This document shows positions 43,914-51,740 of a stretch of DNA of 55,340 bases, piece after piece. The stretch comes from Methanobacteriota archaeon (GTDB taxonomy: Archaea; Thermoplasmatota; Poseidoniia; Poseidoniales; Thalassarchaeaceae). The DNA lies in NCBI GenBank assembly GCA_018654845.1, contig JABIKU010000014.1, positions 1 through 55,340 of the forward strand, written 5' to 3'. Under the pieces are notes generated by a model. The model ran no database searches and was not told the origin of the DNA. It saw only the letters and a program-made list of their open reading frames with translations. The position numbers and the translations under genes were made by a program. The stretch's first letter is position 1, and every line of letters starts with the position of its first letter.

Positions 43914-45179
43914 ATGGCATTAAGTGATGCATGGGCAGTCCGTGATTTTCGCCTATTTATGCTGGGTGATACCGCTAGTAAATTTGGCCGGGCTGCTTTC
44001 ATGACAGCAGTTGGTTGGAAAGTTGCAGAAATTGGTGGTCCGAAAGCCTTTGGCATGATAATGACCGCATATTTTCTTGCACATCTCCCTCTGATTATGG
44101 TAGGAGGGTTGTTAGTTGATCGAATGCCAAGAAAAAGAGTCGCATTAGCTATGGATTTGATTCAAGCGGTTTCTGCATTTGTATTCATAATGATGCTGAT
44201 TATAGGAATTGATATCGTAAAAGTAATGATTTTTGCCTCTATTATAATGGGTGCTTCGACTGCTTTTTCGATGCCCGCAATTCAGGCACTCGTCCCAGAT
44301 TTAGTTGAGGAAGATACTTTGGCAGCAGCAACTGGATTACACAATGCCTCCCGTACTGCTGCTTGGTCCATTGGAGGATTAGTTGGTGGGTTAGCAATTC
44401 ATTTCTCTAGCCTCCAATTTGCCCTTTGGCTCGATTTACTGACCTTTTTGATTAGCGCTGCATTTTTGATGCAGATTGACGAGGTACCAATTAAAAAATT
44501 AGAAGAAGGTGGAGAAGGTGGAGAAGGTAGTGATTTCAAAACTGAAATGAAGATAGCAGGAGATTTCGTCCTAAGTCAACCATGGCTATTGGTTGGTATT
44601 TTAGCTTTCATGGTATTCCACATTGGAGGTGCGGTGATGGACATCGGCATTCCTTTTATTGTCCAAAAAAATGATTGGAATGCAATTCATTATGGATTGT
44701 GGGGGGCTACGACTCCTATTGGCGCTGCTATCGGAGCATTGTACGCAGGATCTAAACCAATTCCGAAATCAATCCGTGGAACAATATTTTATGTTACAGT
44801 TAGCATAGCTGCTTGGCTTGATATTCTCTATGTAATGACACCTTGGTTCTTCGGCATTTTACTTATCGCACTAGTTCAAGGATTAATCATAGGTGTCCTT
44901 GGAGTGATATGGAATACTACGATTGGTGATAGCGTAGATCAACATCTTCGAGGAAGAGTCACTTCGATTGATGCTATCGGTTCATTCTTATTTATTCCAT
45001 TCGCTCCGATAATGGGGGGATATATGATTGATGGAATTGGTTTAACTGCAACAGTATTCATCGCCGTTTCGATTATGGTTGCTTCGACGATAATTGGAAT
45101 AATCGTTCCATCGTTTCGACGCTTTGAGAGAGTTGCGACGGAACAATTCCCAATTATTCCATCTAAGCCATCTGTCTGA
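43914..45179 (+). CDS. Major facilitator superfamily transporter
   Basis: 421 residues with about 12 membrane segments and the MFS loop 2-3 motif (GGLLVDRMPRKRVALAMD). The N-terminal FRLFMLGDTASKFGRAAFMTAVGW resembles drug/macrolide-efflux-type MFS proteins. A Gly/Glu-rich central loop (LEEGGEGGEGSDFK) separates the halves. The transported compound cannot be deduced. It stands alone, converging on a small membrane-protein gene. Confidence 0.9.
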   Translation: MALSDAWAVRDFRLFMLGDTASKFGRAAFMTAVGWKVAEIGGPKAFGMIMTAYFLAHLPLIMVGGLLVDRMPRKRVALAMDLIQAVSAFVFIMMLIIGIDIVKVMIFASIIMGASTAFSMPAIQALVPDLVEEDTLAAATGLHNASRTAAWSIGGLVGGLAIHFSSLQFALWLDLLTFLISAAFLMQIDEVPIKKLEEGGEGGEGSDFKTEMKIAGDFVLSQPWLLVGILAFMVFHIGGAVMDIGIPFIVQKNDWNAIHYGLWGATTPIGAAIGALYAGSKPIPKSIRGTIFYVTVSIAAWLDILYVMTPWFFGILLIALVQGLIIGVLGVIWNTTIGDSVDQHLRGRVTSIDAIGSFLFIPFAPIMGGYMIDGIGLTATVFIAVSIMVASTIIGIIVPSFRRFERVATEQFPIIPSKPSV

Positions 45180-45212
45180 AAAACTCTCAATTAAACGACG
45201 AGTGATGTTTTT

Positions 45213-45554
45213 TCATTTTTTATTCAGACCCGAATCCAATTTGAATTTGTCATCATAGAACCTTTTTTGAACGGTCATAACAAATCCCAATACTAGTGCG
45301 AATAAAATTAAGCCGACATAATAATTTTCGAATAAGAAAATGATTTCCGACAATATTAGAAAATCAAATAAAATGCAGATTGATATGTAGAGAGGTCGGC
45401 CTAGAGTTAGCCAGAAGCTCTCACCTTCTTGAGCTAGAATTCGATGGACGCGCTCGTCCCTCTGTGCATCGGCTGCATTTTTAATTCTCCAAAATGCTGA
45501 CTCTGAGTCCTTTCGATTATCGATGAACAAATCCTCTTCGAGTCCATCCTTCAT
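45213..45554 (-). CDS. Small two-segment membrane protein
   Basis: 113 residues; a charged N-terminal half (about 1-50) is followed by two membrane segments (about 54-72 and 76-94) and a basic C-terminus (KRFYDDKFKLDSGLNKK). No family recognised. It follows the peptide transporter operon by 40 bp on the same strand and may be its last gene. Confidence 0.75.
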   Translation of the reverse strand: MKDGLEEDLFIDNRKDSESAFWRIKNAADAQRDERVHRILAQEGESFWLTLGRPLYISICILFDFLILSEIIFLFENYYVGLILFALVLGFVMTVQKRFYDDKFKLDSGLNKK

Positions 45555-45594
45555 GAACTCACGAAAATGCGCTTAGTCTTGATTTCTTCCCAAC

Positions 45595-46590
45595 TTAATT
45601 GACAATTGGAAGTGATTTTCCTGGCTCAACTGGAAAGTGACATGCAACTAAATGGTCACCAGAAATTGAAGATAAAGTAGGAATTTCAACATCACAAACC
45701 CCTTCCTTTGCGATTGGACATCGTGTGTGAAATACACAACCTGAGGGAGGATCGGCGGGACTAGGGACATCTCCTGAAAGAATTATTCTTTCATCTGAAT
45801 CTTCCACGGAAATTTCAGGGATTGCAGAAAGAAGTGCGTGAGTGTACGGGTGAGCAGGGTTTTCGAACAATTCTACCGTGTCAGATAATTCAACTATATT
45901 TCCTAGATACATCACAGCGACCCTATCAGAAATATGGTGAACGACATTAAGAGAATGAGTAATGAATACAAATGTTAATCCTTTTTCTTCTTGAATATCT
46001 TCTAACAGATTCAACACCTGTGCTTGTACAGACACATCAAGCGCGCTTGTGGGCTCATCTAAGAGAATGAATTCGGGATTAAGAGCCAGTGCACGTGCTA
46101 CGGCAATTCGCTGCTTTTGGCCACCTGAAAATTCATGGGGGAAACGAGTCATCAAATTTTTGCTTAACCCGACTGATTCTAATAATTCACCAATGATTTT
46201 TGTCAGTTCAGCCCCGTCCGACATTCCATTGATGATTAACGGTTCTCCGACGATAGATCTTACAGACATACGTGGATTCATCGAACCGCCTGGATCTTGG
46301 AAGACAATTTGCATCTTTTTCCGAAGTTCACGGTTTTTCATCATTCTGATATCTATCCCATTATATTCGACTGAACCCTCTGTAATTGGAGTCAAACCCA
46401 ATAATACACGACCAAGTGTAGTTTTTCCACAGCCAGATTCACCTACAATGCCAAGGGTTTCACCCTTCATAACAGATAAATCGACTCCATCTACTGCACG
46501 AACATAAGATTTCACTGCAGAAAGCATTCCTGATTTTATTGGGAACCATTTTTTTAAATTTTTCATTTCTATCAAAGGAGAATCGGACAA
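45595..46590 (-). CDS. dppF: Peptide ABC transporter ATP-binding protein, DppF/OppF type
   Basis: 331 residues, normal length and organisation: Walker A GESGCGKTT (about 50), Q-loop FQDPGGSMNP, signature FSGGQKQRIAVARAL, Walker B FILLDEPTSALD, H-loop ITHSLN, then the oligopeptide-transporter C-terminal domain with cysteines (GCVFHTRCPIAKEGVC). It hydrolyses ATP to drive import and is the conventional half of the ATPase pair. No gap to the DppD-like gene. Confidence 0.95.
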   Translation of the reverse strand: MSDSPLIEMKNLKKWFPIKSGMLSAVKSYVRAVDGVDLSVMKGETLGIVGESGCGKTTLGRVLLGLTPITEGSVEYNGIDIRMMKNRELRKKMQIVFQDPGGSMNPRMSVRSIVGEPLIINGMSDGAELTKIIGELLESVGLSKNLMTRFPHEFSGGQKQRIAVARALALNPEFILLDEPTSALDVSVQAQVLNLLEDIQEEKGLTFVFITHSLNVVHHISDRVAVMYLGNIVELSDTVELFENPAHPYTHALLSAIPEISVEDSDERIILSGDVPSPADPPSGCVFHTRCPIAKEGVCDVEIPTLSSISGDHLVACHFPVEPGKSLPIVN

Positions 46591-48252
46591 TTAGTTCACC
46601 TCCATCAATTTACTCGCAAGATTCTCAAAAGCAGATTCAACCTCAAGAATGCTGTTGGTTTTGTCAACATGGTGGCATGCTGCGAAATGACCAGGTGTGA
46701 TTTCTACGTTTTCAGGTTTTGTTGAGATGCAAATTTCATCAGCAAATGGGCATCGAGGATGGAATCTACATCCATCAAAGTGCTCATTAGGGCTAGGAAC
46801 TTGACCAGGAATTATTGGTAGACTGTCTTTTCTGTCACCTTCGGATTCTTTGATGATACGAGGAATACTATGTAGTAATCCGATTGTATATGGCATTCTT
46901 GGATTTGTCAATATATTTTCGAGAGAGCCTGATTCAACAACAGTTCCGGCATACATCACAGAAACTGTATCACACATCTCTGCAATCACTCCCAAATCGT
47001 GTGTAATCAACATTATCGAGGTACCCTTTCGATCTCTCATTTCTCGCATCAGTTTGAGGATTTGTGCTTGTATTGTAACATCCAAAGCAGTTGTAGGTTC
47101 ATCCGCAATCAACAGATTTGGTTCACAAGACATCATCATAGCAATCATCACTCTTTGTCTCATTCCCCCTGATAATTCGTGAGGGTACATTGTCGCTACA
47201 GTTCCAGGATTCGGGATTTGAACATCTTCAAGAATTTGAACTACTTGACGGGAATGAGCCGAATCTAGTTTTAGGAAATCAGACAATATCATTATGGTAA
47301 TTGCCGTGATAAACGTTCCAATTAGAATTACCATAATTGCAGCAACAGGCATCCAGAACATCATGTAGAGGATGAGGGCGAAGGCAAAGGCATTCGGCAG
47401 AACATATAATCCAGCCTTCAAAGAATTAATTGTATCATTCGAATTCCAATTTTTGGAATAATTTTCCCTTATATCAATGGAAATGCCAATTAGTACTATG
47501 AGTGGCAGGGAGTACCATGAGATTGATTCAAACGAATCTGATGCACCCTTAGATATTACCAAGAAATATAAGGATAAAACTGCAAATGGAATTAGAGATG
47601 AAATTGGATTTGCCTTCGTTTTCGACATTAATGTTGTAAATGGAGTCAATAATGCCCGAATAATTCTATTCATATACGAGATTTCTCTATCAACAAGATG
47701 CTTATGTTCCTTCATAACTTCAGAAATTTGTTTTTCGACTGTATATAATGGGTTCAATGCAGTCATCGGTTCTTGGAATATCATACTAATTTCATTACCT
47801 CGAATCCGCCTCATTTCCTTTTCATGTCGATACATCGATAAATTGCCGAATATACTTACAAAGGTACCAAAGAGCATCAAGGCAACACCTCGCAGAATGT
47901 CATAGATGGCCGATGTATCGAAAATAATTCTCAATACGTTGAAAATAATAAGTAATGCTCCGACGTAAGAAATAATTGTAGAAAGTCGAATTAACAGTTT
48001 TTCCCAATCTTGTCTACGATAAACAGTATCGTATCCATCATACAAAATTTCGCCATCATCAACTTTACAAGTTGCCAAACCTATTGCGGTAAGGGAAGTT
48101 ACTGATTTCCCACAGCCTGATTCACCTACCACACCACGAATCTCACCTTTCATCACCTTAAGATCAATATTATGTAGCGCCTCGATAGGGCCAGTGAGAG
48201 TATCAAAATGAACTCTAAGTCCTTTGACATCTAGTAATACTTCATCACTCAA
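46591..48252 (-). CDS. dppD: DppD-type ABC ATPase with membrane segments inserted in the nucleotide-binding domain
   Basis: I start at TTG 48252, 7 nt after GGAGG, by analogy with the DppF start; ATG 48285 lies inside the upstream gene. The 553 residues keep Walker A (GESGCGKS, 43-50), Q-loop (FQEP, 159-162), signature (LSGGM, 360-364), Walker B (LLIADEPTTALD, 380-391), H-loop (ITHD, 416-419) and the C-terminal CRFHPRC cluster. Between Walker A and Q-loop an insert (~86-144) has two hydrophobic segments; between Q-loop and signature another (~189-329) has four. Normal DppD is ~330 residues and soluble. The inserts are in frame and begin and end at subdomain loops, so an error seems unlikely. 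Confidence 0.92.
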   Translation of the reverse strand: MSDEVLLDVKGLRVHFDTLTGPIEALHNIDLKVMKGEIRGVVGESGCGKSVTSLTAIGLATCKVDDGEILYDGYDTVYRRQDWEKLLIRLSTIISYVGALLIIFNVLRIIFDTSAIYDILRGVALMLFGTFVSIFGNLSMYRHEKEMRRIRGNEISMIFQEPMTALNPLYTVEKQISEVMKEHKHLVDREISYMNRIIRALLTPFTTLMSKTKANPISSLIPFAVLSLYFLVISKGASDSFESISWYSLPLIVLIGISIDIRENYSKNWNSNDTINSLKAGLYVLPNAFAFALILYMMFWMPVAAIMVILIGTFITAITIMILSDFLKLDSAHSRQVVQILEDVQIPNPGTVATMYPHELSGGMRQRVMIAMMMSCEPNLLIADEPTTALDVTIQAQILKLMREMRDRKGTSIMLITHDLGVIAEMCDTVSVMYAGTVVESGSLENILTNPRMPYTIGLLHSIPRIIKESEGDRKDSLPIIPGQVPSPNEHFDGCRFHPRCPFADEICISTKPENVEITPGHFAACHHVDKTNSILEVESAFENLASKLMEVN

Positions 48253-48256
48253 CAAA

Positions 48257-50275
48257 TCACCTCCTATTCCTTGGATCCACAACATCTCTTAGTCCGTCAC
48301 CTAGTAGATTGAACCCTAAAGTTGTGAAAGCGATTGCCAATCCAGGGAAAGTAACTAACCACCACTCATTTAGGAACCATTTTCTACCATCTGAGACCAT
48401 TCTACCCCACTCAGCAGAATGCATCTCTGCTCCCAGACCAATGAACGACAGACCTGCTGCTGAGAGTATGGTTCCGCCGATATCTAGTGTGAACGCAACT
48501 AAAAGAGGAGCCCAAGCATTTGGAAGAATGTGTCTAAACATTATCCTTGACGAAGGTGCCCCTACACTTTTTGCAGCTTCGACGAAAGTCATTTCTCTGA
48601 TATAGAGTACTTGACCTCGAATTAAGCGAGCATACCCCGGCCAACCTGTGAAAATTAATGCAACTTGAATTTTCCAGAGTCTATCAAAATCCTGAATAAT
48701 TATCCACTTAGGTTCAATTGTAAAAAGAGATTTGATAAGAATGAAAATTGCTAGAGCAGATAAAATAGTCCTCATCGTGAGATATGAAACTGGATTATTG
48801 AATGAAAATGAATTTAATAGACCCTTAAGAGCTGATTTGGGATTGACCCCTCTACGTTCCATCGTAACTGATAATATTCCGATGGCAGCAAAGATGAAAG
48901 TGGAACTAATTAATAAAGTACGCAGATTTATATCATTATTCGTAACACCTTCTAATGCTTCTTCAAATGGAATTTGAGGCCAATACGACGAAAATAAGTA
49001 TGCAGATCCAAGAACAAATGACATGATTCCGACTACATTCAACAGTTGTGATAATGAATTATCATCATTGGATTGAGCCTTTACTTCACCTGTCGTCAAC
49101 TCATCAATTTTAGATTGGAATTGGAATATTAAGAAAATTAATGGGATTAAAACTGCAAATTCCATTGGCATAGCGAGTCTAGGGATTGCGGTTAATACTG
49201 CAACAAATGCCATTGCTAAGATGAGACCGGGGACTGCAAAGAATACATCGGTTATTCTCATGATGAATTCATCGACTCGTCCGCCATAATAGCCACTGAT
49301 ACTACCAATGATAGTCCCGAGAGTTACTGTCATGAAAGCAACGGTGATTCCAATTTTAAGTGAAATTCTCGCTCCGTAAAGAATTTTTGAGAACACATCG
49401 TGACCTTCGAAATTTGTCCCGAGGATACAAATGTTATGTGATTCTGGCATCCACCAAACTTCCATCTCACTATTATCAAATTCATAGGTGACGTAAACTG
49501 TAGTTATTTGACGAATATCAAATAATTCTTCAGAAATCAATAGATAATCCGTTCCATTTTCATCGGTAATAATTGTTACATGTTCAGAAAAAGTAAGTCC
49601 ATTCGAATTATTGTATCCTTTTGTATCTACAATTTTAATAATTTCAAAGACATCAACTGGGTCAGTATAGAATTGCTTTGTATCCGGGTCGATTTTATCC
49701 GCCGAAACAGCAGGAGTCATATTCGTATCATATCTTCTCAATTCAGTGAGAGAGACTCTTTGTTCACGTTGCCTGCATTCATCAGAACCAGGTTCAGCTG
49801 CTCGTGGTTCGTAATCGATTCTCCATGTTGATTCTGTATCCTGTAAATTTCTAGTAGGATGCTCAACTGCGATATCATCAGCAAAAACAGCCAACATTGA
49901 GACTGTGACTACTAATAAAATTCCAACAACTGCTAATGTAGATCGGGTGAAAATCAGAATACTTCTCCGCATATCCGATTTTTTCTGATCTAAACCTTCA
50001 ACGATTAAACGGATACTTTCTAGACGATCATCTCTACCCTTTGCATATTGTTCATCCCATGAATATCCAAAAAAGAACATACCATATTTAATTCCACCCA
50101 GAATAATTGAACAAATACTGAATACAAGAAAAGCCTCAGAAATTGGAATTAAGAGAATCGAAATGAAACCTGCAATTCCAATGTCACGTGGCTTCATTGT
50201 AATGCCTAGAATAATAGCAAATGTGAACGACAGAAAAACATAGATGGATAATGAAGAAAGATAATCTAACATCAT
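48257..50275 (-). CDS. dppC: DppC-type permease with extra membrane segments
   Basis: 672 residues against ~300 for the family. An extra N-terminal ~100 residues carries two or three hydrophobic segments (about 9-26, 33-62). The family's TM1 is at about 111-131, followed by a large external region (135-285). The core (DVFSKILYGARISLKIGI, 293-310; then to ~365) is interrupted by ~165 residues with about four hydrophobic segments (371-388, 413-431, 453-470, 500-519), and resumes at FTGWPGYARLIRGQV (542). The EAA loop (EAAKSVGAPSSRIMFRHILPN in part) at ~566-586 contacts the ATPases. All family landmarks are present, so it should be functional. Confidence 0.92.
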   Translation of the reverse strand: MMLDYLSSLSIYVFLSFTFAIILGITMKPRDIGIAGFISILLIPISEAFLVFSICSIILGGIKYGMFFFGYSWDEQYAKGRDDRLESIRLIVEGLDQKKSDMRRSILIFTRSTLAVVGILLVVTVSMLAVFADDIAVEHPTRNLQDTESTWRIDYEPRAAEPGSDECRQREQRVSLTELRRYDTNMTPAVSADKIDPDTKQFYTDPVDVFEIIKIVDTKGYNNSNGLTFSEHVTIITDENGTDYLLISEELFDIRQITTVYVTYEFDNSEMEVWWMPESHNICILGTNFEGHDVFSKILYGARISLKIGITVAFMTVTLGTIIGSISGYYGGRVDEFIMRITDVFFAVPGLILAMAFVAVLTAIPRLAMPMEFAVLIPLIFLIFQFQSKIDELTTGEVKAQSNDDNSLSQLLNVVGIMSFVLGSAYLFSSYWPQIPFEEALEGVTNNDINLRTLLISSTFIFAAIGILSVTMERRGVNPKSALKGLLNSFSFNNPVSYLTMRTILSALAIFILIKSLFTIEPKWIIIQDFDRLWKIQVALIFTGWPGYARLIRGQVLYIREMTFVEAAKSVGAPSSRIMFRHILPNAWAPLLVAFTLDIGGTILSAAGLSFIGLGAEMHSAEWGRMVSDGRKWFLNEWWLVTFPGLAIAFTTLGFNLLGDGLRDVVDPRNRR

Positions 50276-51552
50276 TCTAGTCTCACCCTTGGATCAACAA
50301 TAGCATAAGAAATATCAACTATCAAATTTGCTAGAAGGAAAATTATCGAAGTAATCAAGGTAATTCCCATCACCACTATTTGGTCATCATATTGAATTGC
50401 CTCAATAGCAACTCTCCCCATACCAGTAAATGCAAATATCGTTTCGGTTAATACTGCTCCACCGATTGCTCCACCGATAGAGAAACCGAGTAAAGTTACA
50501 ATTGGAACAAGGGCGTTACGGCAAGCATGAACTAAAATTACTCTCGAACCAGATAACCCTTTGGCTCTCGCAGTACGAACATAATCTTCTCGTAATACTT
50601 CGAGAAGACTCGCTCTCATGTACCGTAACAAACTGCCAGCACTTGCGATACCCAAAGTCAAACAAGGTAACATCAAATGCATAAATGTATCTTTAAATAA
50701 TTTCCATCTGGTGTCAAAATCAGATCCCAATCCATCTAAAGTTTCACTTGAAACAAACCAACTATCGATTAAATGGAAACCTGTACCTCCTGACGGATAA
50801 TAATCAACATAGCCAGTCGAAGGAAACGCTAGACTTGGGTCGTGACGTCCAAAAATAGGGAAACATCCACCAGAGGTCCCGAATAAATCGTCACAAATTC
50901 CAATTTTTGTAGCGAATAATTTCTGAAATAAAATTGCCAACCAAAATATCGGTAAACTGACAAAGGCAATTGCCATTAACCTAGATAGTTGATCAAATAT
51001 TTGATCCTGCCAAACCGCACTCAAAATCCCTAGAGAAATACCGAGCGGATATGCAATTGCTAGAGCAAGGAATGACATCTCAAGAGTCACTGGGGCGACA
51101 TCTTTGACCACTTCAGCTACCGGGCGATGAAATAATGTTGAATCGCCCCAATATCCGTCAAGGAGTCCCTCCCTTTCAATAATATCCCCCACTTCATGAA
51201 CTGGTTTCAATTCATTATTGGATTGCAATATTAAATATTCATTCCCCAGGTATGGGCCATTTATTCCGATGTATTTCATGTATTTCTCAACAATGTTTTC
51301 CTCAGTTCCCATCCTCATTCTATTTGATTCAACAGCCGATATTGGTATTTCCACAATTTCAAGTTCCCCAGTGGTTTCGTTTTCGATTTCTATCCAGCCC
51401 ATGTCTACAATTACACCACATTTATCTCCACAAGCAGATGCAGCAGCGTCGCCAGGGACAAGGCTAAGCAATGAAAACGTAAGGATAGAAACTCCAATCA
51501 TTACGGGAATTAGTAAGATGATTCTTCGAGCTATAAACTCATGTAACTTCAC
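50272..51552 (-). CDS. dppB: Peptide ABC transporter permease, DppB type
   Basis: 426 residues: TM1 with the family motif (RRIILLIPVMIGVSILTFSL), an enlarged external loop (about 33-155) and the conserved core with EAA-type loop (YVRTARAKGLSGSRVILVHACRNAL) near residue 325. The start is GTG at 51552; GGAG lies about 10 nt upstream. It overlaps dppC by 4 nt and is separated from the binding-protein gene by two terminator-like hairpins. Confidence 0.93.
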   Translation of the reverse strand: MKLHEFIARRIILLIPVMIGVSILTFSLLSLVPGDAAASACGDKCGVIVDMGWIEIENETTGELEIVEIPISAVESNRMRMGTEENIVEKYMKYIGINGPYLGNEYLILQSNNELKPVHEVGDIIEREGLLDGYWGDSTLFHRPVAEVVKDVAPVTLEMSFLALAIAYPLGISLGILSAVWQDQIFDQLSRLMAIAFVSLPIFWLAILFQKLFATKIGICDDLFGTSGGCFPIFGRHDPSLAFPSTGYVDYYPSGGTGFHLIDSWFVSSETLDGLGSDFDTRWKLFKDTFMHLMLPCLTLGIASAGSLLRYMRASLLEVLREDYVRTARAKGLSGSRVILVHACRNALVPIVTLLGFSIGGAIGGAVLTETIFAFTGMGRVAIEAIQYDDQIVVMGITLITSIIFLLANLIVDISYAIVDPRVRLE

Positions 51553-51623
51553 CTTGCACCAACTCCAGTTTTTGGCATGGCATTTTAGTTATCAGTCCAT
51601 CGGGATACAAATGTCGGTGTGAC

Positions 51624-51653
51624 TAAAAAAAAGATTTCATCATACTGAAATCT
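51624..51653 (-). terminator. Second stem-loop with U-run, in tandem
   Basis: Minus strand: AGATTTCA (51653-51646) pairs with TGAAATCT (51639-51632) around a 6-nt loop, followed immediately by eight T (51631-51624). The two hairpins in series would let only part of the transcripts continue into dppB, or protect the 3' end of a shorter binding-protein mRNA. Confidence 0.65.
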
Positions 51654-51680
51654 GAGAAAAAAAAAGATAAAACAGCTCGA

Positions 51681-51705
51681 CGACCGCCGCAAATTGCGAC
51701 GGTCG
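51681..51705 (-). terminator. Strong stem-loop with U-run after the binding-protein gene
   Basis: On the minus strand an 11-bp stem (CGACCGTCGCA with TGCGGCGGTCG, one G-U pair) closes a 3-nt loop and is followed by TTTTATC and a run of nine T. It lies 35 bp after the stop of the binding-protein gene and 130 bp before dppB. Intrinsic termination or attenuation is inferred. Confidence 0.7.
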
Positions 51706-51740
51706 CCGGCCTTACGTAATTCAGAAATTATCTAAATTTT

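Noticed and set aside
46591-48252. Possibility that the DppD membrane segments are a frameshift or assembly chimera
   Set aside because: The frame is continuous, all ATPase motifs are in the correct order on both sides, and the inserts fall in loops; a chimera would not restore the frame twice.
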